A stretch of 64,000 nt of DNA from Nocardia iowensis. GTDB lineage: Bacteria; Actinomycetota; Actinomycetes; Mycobacteriales; Mycobacteriaceae. Location: NCBI RefSeq assembly GCF_019222765.1, contig NZ_CP078145.1, forward strand, positions 5,022,001 through 5,086,000, written 5' to 3'. The translations under genes were made by a program, and so were the position numbers. The notes under the pieces are model-generated. The model searched no databases and was not told the DNA's origin. It worked only from the letters and a program-made list of their open reading frames with translations. Each line of letters begins with the position of its first letter. Position 1 is the stretch's first letter. Below, piece after piece: positions 1-8,766 of the stretch.

Positions 1-273
1 AGCCATCAGGTGTGGAAGGCCGGTGCGCCGGTGTTGTTGTCCCCCACCGAGTTCACGCTGCTGCGTTATTTCATGGTCAATGCGGGCAAGGTGCTGAGCA
101 AACCGATGATCCTGGATCACGTGTGGCGCTACGACTTCGGCGGCGATGCCAGCGTCGTCGAATCGTATGTGTCGTATCTGCGGCGCAAGATCGACACCAC
201 CGAGCCGAAGTTGATTCACACCCTCCGGAGCGTCGGTTATGTACTGCGCGAACCACAACCGGGTTCGTGGTGA
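1..273 (+). CDS. OmpR/PhoB-family response regulator, C-terminal part (5' end outside window)
   Basis: The first 90 codons encode the winged-helix DNA-binding domain of an OmpR-type response regulator, with the typical features LSPTEFTLLRYFM, the VVESYVSYLRRKID recognition-helix region and the HTLRSVGYVLR wing. The receiver domain lies upstream of the window. The stop codon overlaps the GTG start of the histidine kinase in a GTGA arrangement, so the two are translationally coupled. The likely target is the three-repeat site at 1866-1898, in front of the glycosyltransferase gene. Confidence 0.93.
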   Translation, partial: SHQVWKAGAPVLLSPTEFTLLRYFMVNAGKVLSKPMILDHVWRYDFGGDASVVESYVSYLRRKIDTTEPKLIHTLRSVGYVLREPQPGSW

Positions 274-1850
274 AACGTCGCTTGGCGAGGCTCGGTGCGG
301 CACTGGAACGACGCATCGCGGCGATCCCGTTACGGGTTGGGCTGGTAGTGGTCCTCGTCGCGCTGGCGGCGAGCGTTCTGCTCGGCGCGGGGGTGGTGCT
401 GACCTCGGTGATGAGCCGTGCGTTGACCGATCGGATCGATGAGCAACTCGTCGACGCGGCCCACTCCTGGGCCGAGCCGAGCCCGATGCGGCAGATCGCC
501 GATAGCGACGGGCACCTGCATTGGGTACCCGCTGGCTTTCCCGCGCCGCCACCGTCCTTCGGTGTGCAGCCGCACCGCTTCTTCGAGCGGCGCACCGGCC
601 CGCAGGGTCAGGTCTACTTCCAGATACCCGGCGACGCGGACGGTTCGGCGGTCGTGGCCGACGTGGCGTCGTCGAACACCGTGGGACCGACGACGGTGGG
701 ATCGGTCGGCGACGCCGACGTCCGGTGGCGGGTGCTGACCGCGACCAACCAATACGGCTCGGTGACCATCGGGCTTCCACTGACCGAGAACGAGCAGACG
801 GTGACGTGGCTGGTCATCGTCGAAATTGCCACTGGCGCAAGCGCCTTGGTGCTCCTCGGGGTCTTCGGCTACCTGATGGTCCGGCGTAGTCTGCGGCCAC
901 TGCGCGTGGTCGAGCACACCGCCGCGGCCATCGCCGCGGGCGACCTGAGGCAGCGAGTGCCGGTGCGCGACGTGGATACCGAGGTCGACCATTTGGCCCG
1001 CTCACTCAACGCGATGCTGACCCAAATCCAGTACGGCGTGGCGGCGACCGAGGCGTCGGAGGAAGCCGCGCGCCGCTCCGAGGCGAAGATGCGGCAGTTC
1101 GTCGCCGACGCCAGCCACGAGTTGCGTACGCCGTTGACCACGATTCGCGGGTTCGCCGAACTCTATCGGCACGGCGGCGACACCGACCCGGTCCAGTTGC
1201 TCACACGCATCGAAGCCGAGGCGGCTCGAATGGGTGTGCTGGTCGAAGACCTGCTGATGCTGGCCAGCCTGGACGCCAACCGACCGCTCGCACAGCAGGC
1301 GGTGGATCTGCTCGCGCTGGCCGGGGACGCGGTGCACAACGCGCACGCCGTGGCCGCACGCCAACAGCCCGATGCCCCCGACCGGCCGATCAGCCTGGCG
1401 GTCCGCGGCCACGGCACCATGGTCGTGCTCGGCGACGAAGCACGACTGCGCCAAATCCTGGCGAACCTGCTCGGCAACGCGCTCACCCACACCCCACCCG
1501 GCACACCGATCGTCGTCCGACTCATCCCAGGTGCCGGTGACGTCCGCATCGAAGTCGCCGACTCCGGGCCAGGGTTGGCTCCCGAGGACACGGCGCGGAT
1601 CTTCGAACGTTTCTACCGCACCGACACCTCTCGCACCCGCGCCAGCGGCGGCACGGGCCTCGGCTTGTCGATCGTCCGAGCCCTGGTGGCCGCGCATGGC
1701 GGCCGCGTCAGCGTCGACAGCGAACCGGGCAACGGCGCCACTTTCACGGTCGTCCTCCCCCGAAACGACGACATCCCCGCCGCACCGTCCTCCGCCGAGG
1801 GCGACAGTTCTCAGCAGACGCACGCCCCGGCGGTGGGTGAACGGTGTTGA
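270..1850 (+). CDS. Sensor histidine kinase (HAMP, HisKA, HATPase)
   Basis: A membrane-bound sensor kinase of 526 residues and partner of the preceding regulator. Two membrane segments (about residues 17-45 and 180-205) flank an extracytoplasmic domain of about 130 residues. A HAMP linker follows, then the phosphoacceptor motif ASHELRTPL with His at about residue 283, then an ATPase domain with an N box (ILANLLGNALTHT) and G boxes (DSGPGLA, GGTGLGLSI). The GTG at 270 is chosen because it overlaps the regulator stop; reading further upstream would use the regulator DNA in another frame. The stimulus cannot be read from the sequence. Confidence 0.95.
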   Translation: MKRRLARLGAALERRIAAIPLRVGLVVVLVALAASVLLGAGVVLTSVMSRALTDRIDEQLVDAAHSWAEPSPMRQIADSDGHLHWVPAGFPAPPPSFGVQPHRFFERRTGPQGQVYFQIPGDADGSAVVADVASSNTVGPTTVGSVGDADVRWRVLTATNQYGSVTIGLPLTENEQTVTWLVIVEIATGASALVLLGVFGYLMVRRSLRPLRVVEHTAAAIAAGDLRQRVPVRDVDTEVDHLARSLNAMLTQIQYGVAATEASEEAARRSEAKMRQFVADASHELRTPLTTIRGFAELYRHGGDTDPVQLLTRIEAEAARMGVLVEDLLMLASLDANRPLAQQAVDLLALAGDAVHNAHAVAARQQPDAPDRPISLAVRGHGTMVVLGDEARLRQILANLLGNALTHTPPGTPIVVRLIPGAGDVRIEVADSGPGLAPEDTARIFERFYRTDTSRTRASGGTGLGLSIVRALVAAHGGRVSVDSEPGNGATFTVVLPRNDDIPAAPSSAEGDSSQQTHAPAVGERC

Positions 1851-1865
1851 GGCAGGACGATCGGT

Positions 1866-1898
1866 TCCCAGCATTCTCCCAGCTTCCGTCCAGGGGCT
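1866..1898. promoter_or_regulatory. Three 11-bp direct repeats, predicted response-regulator operator
   Basis: TCCCAGCATTC and TCCCAGCTTCC follow each other directly, and a weaker third unit, GTCCAGGGGCT, comes next. Head-to-tail repeats with an 11-bp period on one DNA face are the usual binding pattern of OmpR/PhoB dimers. The site lies between the kinase stop and the glycosyltransferase start, so the regulator at 1-273 is the obvious candidate to bind it. Confidence 0.6.
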
Positions 1899-1927
1899 TT
1901 GCAGGATGCCGGACGAACGTTGTCGAC

Positions 1928-2005
1928 ATGAGCAAGCCGACCATCGTCCCCGTCACCGCCCCGACCGGTACGGCCACGACCGCGCCGGTGAGCGTCGGCC
2001 GGTGA
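1928..2005 (+). CDS. Possible 25-residue leader ORF before the glycosyltransferase
   Basis: An ATG-started ORF begins just downstream of the 11-bp repeats and ends with a TGA that overlaps the GTG start of the glycosyltransferase (GTGA at 2002-2005). It encodes a Thr/Ala/Pro-rich peptide beginning MSKPTIVPVTAP. There is no strong ribosome-binding site. It could be a translated leader that couples initiation of the next gene. It could also be the true N-terminus of the glycosyltransferase if the frame change is a sequencing error. No function is known. Confidence 0.3.
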   Translation: MSKPTIVPVTAPTGTATTAPVSVGR

Positions 2006-3840
2006 CCACAACCGCGAGCGACCTCGGCCAGGCCACCGCCGTCACCGCCGTGCGCCGTCCCCACGCGAGTCGTGAGTACGTGGCGTTGGCGGCGCTACTG
2101 CTCGGCACCGCGTGCGCTTACCTGTGGAATCTGTCCGCCAACGGCTGGGGAAACACCTTCTATTCCGCTGCGGTGCAGGCAGGTTCGCAGTCGTGGCAGG
2201 CGTTCTTCTTCGGCTCCTCGGATGCGGCGAACACGATCACCGTCGACAAGACGCCCGCGTCGTTGTGGCCGATGGAGATCTGCGTCCGGATCTTCGGACT
2301 GTCGAGCTGGAGTATCCAGCTGCCGCAGGTGCTGATGGGCGTGGCGGCGGTGGCGCTGCTGTGGGTGACCGTGCGCCGTTCCTTCGGTCCCACCGCTGGC
2401 TTACTCGCCGGACTGGCGCTCGCGTCGACTCCGGTGGCGGCGTTGATGTTTCGATTCGACAACCCCGACGCGCTGCTCGTGCTGCTGATGGTCGCGGCGG
2501 TGTGGGCGATGACCAGGGCACTCGACGACGGTCGCTGGCGGTGGCTCGTATTATGCGGCGCGCTGGTGGGATTCGGCTTTCTCGCCAAACAACTCCAGGT
2601 GCTGCTGGTGCTGCCCGCCCTGGCAGCGACCTACCTCATCGCCGGACCGCCCGAGCTGGGCAAACGGGTGCTCCAATTGTTCGCCGCGGCTGCGGCAATG
2701 GTCGCCGGGGCGGGCTGGTGGCTGCTGATCGCGCAACTCTGGCCCGCCTCCTCGCGCCCCTGGTTCGGCGGCTCCAAGCACAACTCGATCATCGAATTGA
2801 CCCTGGGATACAACGGACTCGACCGGATCGCGGGAAGTGCCCCTTCGGCGACCTCCGACTCACCATGGGTGAGGATGTTCACCAGCGGCAGGGGCATCGG
2901 TCGACTGTTCGATTCCACTGTGGGCGGGCAGATTTCGTGGCTCATCCCGGCGGCGCTATTGCTCCTGGTAGCCGGGTTGGTGCTGCGCGGCCGGGCAGCG
3001 CGCACCGATCCACAGCGTGCGGCGCTGATCCTGTTCGGCGGCTGGGGCCTGGTGACCGGGCTGGTATTCAGCTTCATGAGCGGCACCTTCCACGAGTACT
3101 ACACCGTGGCGCTCGCCCCGGCTGTGGCCGCCGTGGTCGGGGCTGGTGCGGTCATGCTGTGGCGGGAGCGGGAAAAGCGTTGGACGCGTGCGGTTCTGAC
3201 GCTATGTCTGCTGGCGACCACCGTCACCGCCTGGGTAATGCTATCCCGCGACGCGGTGTTCCTGCCATGGTTGCGCTGGGTGGTGCTGTCCGTCGGAGTC
3301 GTTACCGCCCTTACCCTCTCGTTCGGTGCGTCACGTCCGGCCACCGGCGCCGCAGTGGCCGCTGTGCTCGTCGCGCTCGCCGGACCAGCCGCCTATACCG
3401 CAGACACCATCGCCAACCCCCACACCGGCGGCATCCCGCTGGCCGGACCCACCGTTCGCGACGAGCAAGCGCGCGGCCCGGAGCCAGCCGGCGCACCCAG
3501 CGACCAGGTATTAGCGCGGCTGACGCAGAACGGCACCGACTACACCTGGGTGGCCGCCGCGGTCAGTTCGATGAAAGCGGCCGAGTTCCAGCTGGATTCG
3601 GGGCGGCCGGTGATGCCGATCGGCGGTTTCGCCGGTGGCGACCCGGCGCCCACCCTCGCGCAGTTCCAGGACGATGTCGCCCAAGCCCGGATCCACTACT
3701 TCATTGCGGGCAAGGCAATGGGCGCGTCGACGGACACCGAGGGCGCGAAGATCACCCAGTGGGTGCAAGAAACCTTCACACCGACCACCGTGGACGGCAT
3801 AACCCTCTATGACCTGACAACACCACACACCGCAAGTTGA
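2002..3840 (+). CDS. Membrane glycosyltransferase, GT39/ArnT family (YkcB-like)
   Basis: A polytopic membrane protein of 612 residues with about a dozen hydrophobic segments. Such proteins use polyprenyl-phosphate sugars to glycosylate lipids, wall polymers or proteins outside the membrane. The N-terminal stretch with TFYSAAVQAGSQSW, FFFGSSD and ITVDKTPASLW is characteristic of the YkcA/YkcB group. A soluble C-terminal extracytoplasmic domain (about residues 460-612) ends with a Thr-rich tail. It follows a two-component system on the same strand and has a predicted operator directly upstream, so it is probably the main target of that system. Donor and acceptor are unknown. Confidence 0.9.
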   Translation: MTTTASDLGQATAVTAVRRPHASREYVALAALLLGTACAYLWNLSANGWGNTFYSAAVQAGSQSWQAFFFGSSDAANTITVDKTPASLWPMEICVRIFGLSSWSIQLPQVLMGVAAVALLWVTVRRSFGPTAGLLAGLALASTPVAALMFRFDNPDALLVLLMVAAVWAMTRALDDGRWRWLVLCGALVGFGFLAKQLQVLLVLPALAATYLIAGPPELGKRVLQLFAAAAAMVAGAGWWLLIAQLWPASSRPWFGGSKHNSIIELTLGYNGLDRIAGSAPSATSDSPWVRMFTSGRGIGRLFDSTVGGQISWLIPAALLLLVAGLVLRGRAARTDPQRAALILFGGWGLVTGLVFSFMSGTFHEYYTVALAPAVAAVVGAGAVMLWREREKRWTRAVLTLCLLATTVTAWVMLSRDAVFLPWLRWVVLSVGVVTALTLSFGASRPATGAAVAAVLVALAGPAAYTADTIANPHTGGIPLAGPTVRDEQARGPEPAGAPSDQVLARLTQNGTDYTWVAAAVSSMKAAEFQLDSGRPVMPIGGFAGGDPAPTLAQFQDDVAQARIHYFIAGKAMGASTDTEGAKITQWVQETFTPTTVDGITLYDLTTPHTAS

Positions 3841-3913
3841 TCGCGGCGTCCGAACCGGTGGAATGCATGTATTCGTTTGTTGCACAATTCCTCCGCCTCC
3901 AGCGAGTGGGACT

Positions 3914-4305
3914 TCAGCTACCGCCCGTGTCGGCCATGGAGACGATCGTCTTGGGCGGCGGTTTTAGGGGCTGCTCGGGACACCACCGGCGCAAGACGAG
4001 CTGGCCGCGGCCGTTACCGGTAGAGGCGATGAACTCGACGAGTCCCAGCCATACCCCGTTCCAAGCCCGGGCCCAGGCGTGCAGCAGTCCGGGCACGGTT
4101 CCGGTCAGGCGCAAGCCGCCCGATCTGAGCCGTAGCGGTACCGACTTCTTCGGGCCGAAGGTTGAGTGTTGGGTCGAGATCGCTTGGCCGAGGTCAACGA
4201 TGACAGGCCTCGGAGGTTCGACGACCTGACGCAGTGACGGGCTGAACTCCTCCGGTGTCTTGCGTCAACCGGGTGGCCGGCTGCGATGGCGAGTTCGGTT
4301 GTCAT
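3914..4305 (-). pseudogene. Frameshifted small gene of unknown function (candidate)
   Basis: A minus-strand reading frame of about 115 codons ends at 3914 and has GC-rich third positions typical of genes here, with segments such as QHSTFGPKKSVPL and GLLHAWARAWNGVWLGLVEF. It has no start codon in frame before an upstream TGA near 4269. A plausible beginning (MTTELAIAAGHPVD, ATG at 4305) lies in another minus frame, so a single-base frameshift near 4270 would join them into a product of about 130 residues. I do not recognise the family. The alternative is that the frame is open by chance. Confidence 0.4.
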
Positions 4306-4447
4306 GGTCGGCGGTCCTGACAACACGCGGTAATGCCGATGTGCGAGCTGTCGGTATCGCGCGATTTCGGTAGGCGACCAATCTCGGGCCAGCTCTGGAT
4401 CGAATACCTGGGGACCGATGTCTTTTCGTCGTCTGGAGGGAGAGTTC

Positions 4448-5092
4448 GTGGGTTTCGGTGGTGGAGGTCGTATACGCGTTCTGTATGCGCCGCTCGCAGC
4501 TGTTGCTGTAGCAGCAGTGCCCTCTTTCGTCGGCCCGGTGGCGGGTCCCGCTCGGGCGCTGCCGACCACAGGTGTCGGTATCCATATTGCTACTGATTCC
4601 GACGATGCTTTGATCGACCAGGCTCGCACCCGTGCTCGCTACGTCGAGGGTCGCACCGGAGTAGTAGCCTCCTTTCTCACGCCCAAGGAATGTGAGGATC
4701 CCGAGCTCGAGGCCAAAAAAGCTGTCAAAAGCGCAGTCGAGGCGGCTGATTCGGCTGAGGACGCGGCATCGGCATCCCGCGCCGCTGCCGATGCCGCCGA
4801 GGCCGCCCTCCCGGCCTACACCTGCCTCGTCGGCGTCCTTCCTCAGATGATCGAGGATGCCCTGCACACGCGCGCGAAGGAGGAAGCCGAAGAAGCGCTC
4901 CCACGGGCCCGCGCAGCCGAAAAGTCAGCTCGTGCCGCCGCCGACGCCGAAGCTGCCGCCGCGGAGTCTCCTACCGATACGAAGCTGGCCAATGACGCGG
5001 CGAAAGCTGAGGAGGCCGCCACATGGGCCACTGTCCGTATCCGGTATCCCGACAAAGAGGCACCTCCGGAAATCGAGAAAATCGACGAGTGA
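4448..5092 (+). CDS. Exported Ala/Glu-rich coiled-coil protein, unknown function
   Basis: This 214-residue protein begins with a signal-peptide-like stretch (LYAPLAAVAVAAVPSF, then PARALP). The rest is dominated by Ala, Glu and Lys in heptad-like patterns, suggesting long helices. Two Cys (one in KECEDPE, one in AYTCLVG) could form a disulfide outside the cell. The GTG at 4448 is preferred because GGAGGGAG ends a few bases upstream; an ATG at 4418 in the same frame lacks this. It lies alone in the island of small exported proteins and has an inverted repeat right after its stop. No family was recognised. Confidence 0.6.
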   Translation: MGFGGGGRIRVLYAPLAAVAVAAVPSFVGPVAGPARALPTTGVGIHIATDSDDALIDQARTRARYVEGRTGVVASFLTPKECEDPELEAKKAVKSAVEAADSAEDAASASRAAADAAEAALPAYTCLVGVLPQMIEDALHTRAKEEAEEALPRARAAEKSARAAADAEAAAAESPTDTKLANDAAKAEEAATWATVRIRYPDKEAPPEIEKIDE

Positions 5093-5096
5093 CGCA

Positions 5097-5125
5097 GTAG
5101 ACATCTCCGTCTGTCGTATGTCTAC
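5097..5125 (+). terminator. Inverted repeat after the 4448-5092 gene
   Basis: GTAGACA and TGTCTAC form perfect 7-bp arms separated by 15 bases, starting five bases after the stop codon. There is no T-run, so it is only a weak terminator candidate. Confidence 0.3.
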
Positions 5126-5205
5126 AACCGACCGCTGCGAACGCACTGTAATGCCGCGTGGCGGCCGTTCTGCGCGACCAGATCGACTGCGCAGAACGTG
5201 CGCTC
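5125..5205 (-). repeat. Dispersed palindromic repeat, copy A (inverted orientation)
   Basis: This contains CGTTCTGCGC and GCGCAGAACG as perfect arms around a short centre. Its reverse complement aligns with copy B at 5971: both have ACGTTCTGCG, CAGTCGATCT and GCGCAGAACG in order, then a GCGGCAT segment and GTGCGTTCGC. It lies in the 335-bp gap between two small exported-protein genes; nothing else was seen in that gap. Confidence 0.6.
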
Positions 5206-5427
5206 TTGTCGATGTGCGATTGACATCGCGAACGGGTCGAGCCGAAAAACACCACCACCCGTTCGGTAGTACACCGCACTGGATATCCGTCCAACTGACC
5301 GTCGGCGACGAATGCCTCTACGTGGAAGCAACCACCAGCTCCATCGCGAACAACCCAGACCGAGTCGACTCCAACGCATCCGGCCCTGGCAACGCCAGTG
5401 CTGGCTGATAGAAGGGAAGCCCGCCCG

Positions 5428-5754
5428 ATGCGCAAGTTCCACTCGATACCGAGAATCGCGGTGACCACCGGAGCGACCGCTGCAATGCTGATCGGTCTGA
5501 CCGGAACGTCTCACGCTGCCGAGGGCACGTTCTTCTACACCAGAGCCGACACCGGCCAGCAGACCCTCCTCGGCAGCACACCCAATGGCCAGTGCATAGC
5601 CGTTCACGGCGGAGCAACACAGGCGACCAACGACACAGACACCGACGCCCACCTCTACACGAACTCCAGCTGCACCTCATCTCCGAGGTACCTCGGCTCC
5701 CGCCAATCAGACGAGTATTCCGCCCCCTACCCGACCTACGTCCTGTTCGGATAG
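5428..5754 (+). CDS. Small secreted protein, unknown function
   Basis: A 108-residue protein with a clear signal peptide: basic MRKFHSIPR, a hydrophobic stretch, and a likely cleavage after GTSHA. The mature part of about 80 residues has two Cys (in NGQCIAV and NSSCTSS), which could pair. The ATG at 5428 is chosen because GAAGGGA lies about 10 bases upstream. The gene stands alone between copies A and B of the dispersed repeat. I do not recognise the family. Confidence 0.65.
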   Translation: MRKFHSIPRIAVTTGATAAMLIGLTGTSHAAEGTFFYTRADTGQQTLLGSTPNGQCIAVHGGATQATNDTDTDAHLYTNSSCTSSPRYLGSRQSDEYSAPYPTYVLFG

Positions 5755-5970
5755 CACCGAACCCGCCGAGGTTGGCGTCCGACCGCCGATCACCAACCAC
5801 ACCTACCAGTCGCAGATGCCGGCGGTCAGTGTGCTCGTGCCGTCGCGGCGACGCCCGACGCAGCGAGCAGGTGTCGGCTGCGACACCGCGGCGACCGGCG
5901 GTGATTCGGACGTTCGGCAACCGGCTGGCTCATCCTGGATGGCGAGTCAGCCGACGACACTCAACTCGGC

Positions 5971-6043
5971 ACTACCGGACGTTCTGCGCCGCAGTCGATC
6001 TCGCCGCGCAGAACGCCCGCACCGCGGCATGTGCGTGCGTTCG
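5971..6043 (+). repeat. Dispersed palindromic repeat, copy B
   Basis: GGACGTTCTGCGCCGCAG is followed by TCGATCTCGCCGCGCAGAAC and a tail with CCGCACCGCGGC and GTGCGTTCGC. The arms CGTTCTGCGC and GCGCAGAACG are perfect inverted repeats. The preceding bases (around 5876-5915) hold a tail-like fragment with CACCGCGGCGACC and GGACGTTCGGC, suggesting an older copy. The 5755-6180 gap contains no convincing gene. Confidence 0.65.
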
Positions 6044-6180
6044 CCGCGGAACCAGCCCGAGCCATGGCCGAGCGCTCAGTGGCATTCCGCACGTTCAAGC
6101 CCGATCTGGAGCTGGTCGAATCGCGCCGGTTATCCCAGCAGGAAAGACCCGCCGTGTCCCACCGTCATGACCTACAACGC

Positions 6181-6906
6181 CTAGGTCCCCGCCCTGAATA
6201 GGAGGCCCGCCAACGGCCCGATCAGCTTCTTGAAATCTCGCCGTATCTCCCCCGGCAACGAATCAACGAAGTCGCCCGGTTTCGGAAGATTGTCGGGTAT
6301 GACATCAGCATCGTGTAGGACGTGAGCTTCGGTGTAATACGAGACAGCGTCCGGCAGTTCGGCAGCGGTGAACTGTTTGGTGCGCATGCTCGCCCAGTCG
6401 AGCTCGTGAGCGTATTCGATCGTGCACCCAGCAGCGGGAGGAGAGTCGAACGGGATCCCAGTACTGTGAGGCCTGCGAGCCCCTATGACCACAAGTTCTA
6501 TGGGCCCTTCGAACCGCCAGCCTGGCGTCACTCCCGCCCTGGAGGCTACCGAGGCGACCTCGTCGGCGAAGCGCATCGCAGAGTCATAGTTCCAGTAGAT
6601 AGCGCGCCGCTTAGTCCACCCTGTGGCGAGCGGGAGCGACTGTGTTTCGCCCCGGGAGCTGCGGCGTCCGTTGGGTGGTTCGTCCTTGTAGCCGTGGCAT
6701 CCTGCCAAGTGCAGGTCCCAAAAGTCGCCGGACGATTTCGACCATTGAGTCCAGGCTCTGCTGTTGAAGCGGTTGTACAGCATCCGGTAGCCGAGTTCGT
6801 TCCAGAAGAGGATGCAGAGGTACCGGACTCCGTCTGGTCCCCATGGTTCGAACCGGATCTGGCGCAACCGTTCAGAGATGTCGTCCAAGCTTTCCGCTTC
6901 ATCCAT
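6181..6906 (-). CDS. Hypothetical protein, 241 residues
   Basis: A soluble, Trp/Arg-rich protein with no signal peptide or membrane segment. It begins MDEAESLDDISERLRQIRF, and its C-terminal part (KPGDFVDSLPGEIRRDFKKL) looks helical. Codon usage matches the window, so it is probably a real gene. It is the only well-formed cytosolic gene inside the repeat-rich island. The family is not recognised and the neighbours give no clue to function. Confidence 0.6.
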   Translation of the reverse strand: MDEAESLDDISERLRQIRFEPWGPDGVRYLCILFWNELGYRMLYNRFNSRAWTQWSKSSGDFWDLHLAGCHGYKDEPPNGRRSSRGETQSLPLATGWTKRRAIYWNYDSAMRFADEVASVASRAGVTPGWRFEGPIELVVIGARRPHSTGIPFDSPPAAGCTIEYAHELDWASMRTKQFTAAELPDAVSYYTEAHVLHDADVIPDNLPKPGDFVDSLPGEIRRDFKKLIGPLAGLLFRAGT

Positions 6907-7110
6907 GGTGCAGCCCTTCTGCGCCGCAGCGCGTAGGAACCTCCATTCTGACCGCGCTCCGGATGTGCGGCGAGCAATTGGACCCGCATGCCGAAAAAGT
7001 TCAGGACCGGTCAGTCCGTGGAGGGCGTGGCGTCACGCCTGGCGTGACCGGCCCTCGGAACCGTCCACTGCCTCCGCCGCTGACAGGTGAGCTCAATCCT
7101 TCACAGTTAA

Positions 7111-7185
7111 GTAGCGGACGTTCTGTGCCGCAATCCATTTCGCCACGCAGAACGCCCGCCCAGCGGCAGATACGGACGTTCGCAG
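7111..7185 (+). repeat. Dispersed palindromic repeat, copy C
   Basis: GCGGACGTTCTGTGCCGCAA, a diverged centre, then CGCCACGCAGAACGCCCGCC and a tail AGCGGCAGATACGGACGTTC match copies B and D. A further tail-like fragment (GAACGCGCGGGTCGCGGCAG, then CGGACGTTCGG) lies near 7370-7410. The 6907-7517 interval is otherwise without a convincing gene. Confidence 0.6.
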
Positions 7186-7517
7186 GACACGGGATCGGCG
7201 CTGCCGAGAAGATGACCTACCCGGCACCTCCTCGGCAGCTCGTATCCGAACTGGCACACCGTGATCGTGCGTCACCGCGCGTACCACGACAGAATTCGGT
7301 GCCGACCGCCGTATGGACGGGTCAGCCCACATCCACGCCGGGCCGGACGCTGCCGATGCAGACGTTCAAGAACGCGCGGGTCGCGGCAGCAGCGGACGTT
7401 CGGCCACGCTGCTGTTCATGCCCGTCGTCGCTGGTGCCGCTTGGATCGATATCGCTGCCTGCCGAGCGACTCGCGCCTGCTTTCGAGCCGACATCTGCTC
7501 GTCGATACGCTCATCCC

Positions 7518-8138
7518 ATGATGAGCGCGACCCGATCGCCGCGACGACGTGCGTTGGACTACTACTGGGGGATCTGCCTGGTCGCGATAGTCGGCACAAT
7601 TGCGTACTTCGCGGTGGCGAGCAATGGATCGGGGGCACTGACGTTGATGCTTCCGACCTGGGTAGCGTTCGTGGCGACATTTCCGTGGCTGTTGTTGGTG
7701 GAGACCGATCCTCGGGCCCGCCGCCATATATGCAGGGTCGCGATAGCTACTGCGGTGTCGTGTTTCGCGTTGACGAACGCCTTTTGGGCTGGGAGCAGCG
7801 ATTTGAGTCTGCTGATGATGGTGTTTCCGTGTTGCACGGTGCTCATGCTGACGTTTCCGTGGCTGTCGCGACTGGAGTCCGACGCTCGAGCTCGCCGCCA
7901 CATCTTGTGGATCACCGCGGCGTTGTTGATCTCTGGCACAACATGGTACGGCTCATGGTGGGGCCTGGGGTTCCTCGCTGTGCCTGCGGCTATATCAGTG
8001 CTGTTCGGTTACGCCTTCACGGTGAGGGCGGTAGTGCGGCAGGCGGGTCGTGTGTTCGGCTTTGGTGACAAAGCGGGGATGGGTGAGGAAATGCTGGATG
8101 CGGGACTCCGACAAGGTGAGGCAATCCCGCCAGCGTGA
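7518..8138 (+). CDS. Four-helix membrane protein, unknown function
   Basis: A 206-residue protein with four to five hydrophobic segments (about residues 16-35, 40-58, 70-95, 100-118 and 140-170). Two internal modules resemble each other: FPWLLLVETDPRARRHI and FPWLSRLESDARARRHI. This looks like an ancient duplication of a two-helix unit ending in an arginine-rich loop. The start is one of two adjacent ATGs. The stop overlaps the GTG of the next ORF. The family is not recognised. Confidence 0.6.
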   Translation: MMSATRSPRRRALDYYWGICLVAIVGTIAYFAVASNGSGALTLMLPTWVAFVATFPWLLLVETDPRARRHICRVAIATAVSCFALTNAFWAGSSDLSLLMMVFPCCTVLMLTFPWLSRLESDARARRHILWITAALLISGTTWYGSWWGLGFLAVPAAISVLFGYAFTVRAVVRQAGRVFGFGDKAGMGEEMLDAGLRQGEAIPPA

Positions 8139-8461
8139 CCTGCCGGGCGATACCGGCGTCCTCGTCCAACAGCGACAAGCCGCTCGCAACCCTGGACCAA
8201 CAGCGCCTCGCGCCGCGAGTCACCACCTATTCGGCATTTGCGTGCGTTGAGAAGTACGCCTCGTTGTACTTCCCGCTGTCCGCGTACACCTTGGCCGCAC
8301 CTGCGGTCGCGGAACCGATCTCCTTTATCGCCGAGAATCCAGAAGAGGAGGAGTTCAAGCTGGTCAAAAAGATCCAGGCTCGGTTGTGCGATGACGAGAA
8401 CGACTACAAGCACGAGGATCGGTGGTATAAAACCATTAGAACATGGCACCGTACGAGCTGA
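8135..8461 (+). CDS. N-terminal part of a broken exported-protein gene (candidate)
   Basis: The GTG start overlaps the preceding stop. The first 45 residues look like decayed sequence. A signal-peptide-like end (YTLAAPAVAEP) is followed by an acidic stretch with RLCDDENDYKHEDRWYKT. This part aligns with the mature N-terminus of the protein at 9249-9830, which has AAAAAEP and then a Cys at a similar place. The reading frame ends at 8461, and the rest of the homologous sequence continues in another frame from 8443. The two pieces are probably one disrupted gene, though coupled translation of two short proteins cannot be excluded. Confidence 0.4.
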   Translation: MTCRAIPASSSNSDKPLATLDQQRLAPRVTTYSAFACVEKYASLYFPLSAYTLAAPAVAEPISFIAENPEEEEFKLVKKIQARLCDDENDYKHEDRWYKTIRTWHRTS

Positions 8462-8766
8462 AAAAGGCCACGTCTATCCCGGCGGAAACTCGCAAGAGTC
8501 TGTACCGAGATGCGAGCCTGAACCAGGAAACCTTGAAGAAGATGTGTCAAGGTATGAAGGAATATACCAAAGAGCTCAAGCAGTTCGTGATCGACTTGAA
8601 GGGCGATATCAAGCCGTGCTGTACAACAGAAAAGGGCCTGGAGGATTTCTTCAAAGACAAGCTCAAGGCGTTTCAGATAACGTTCCAGGCTGAGGACGAA
8701 ACGGATGCCAAGAAGAAGGATGAGCTGTACGAGAAGGCAGAGTCATTGGCCAGTAAATATGAGTAA
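8443..8766 (+). CDS. C-terminal part of a broken exported-protein gene (candidate)
   Basis: A Lys/Glu-rich, helical stretch of 107 residues without a ribosome-binding site. ASLNQETLKKMC aligns with AELTDKARKKLC of the 9249-9830 protein, and DKLKAFQITFQ aligns with DRLMGFKAAFQ. The two proteins therefore look like paralogues, with Cys at matching positions. The piece overlaps the end of the 8135-8461 frame by 19 bases, which supports a frameshift near 8440. Its A-rich codons stand out from the neighbouring genes. Confidence 0.45.
   Translation: MAPYELKKATSIPAETRKSLYRDASLNQETLKKMCQGMKEYTKELKQFVIDLKGDIKPCCTTEKGLEDFFKDKLKAFQITFQAEDETDAKKKDELYEKAESLASKYE

Noticed and set aside
2112..3812. 566-codon ORF inside the glycosyltransferase gene
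   Set aside because: Arg-rich shadow of the membrane protein in another frame; no start site or domain.
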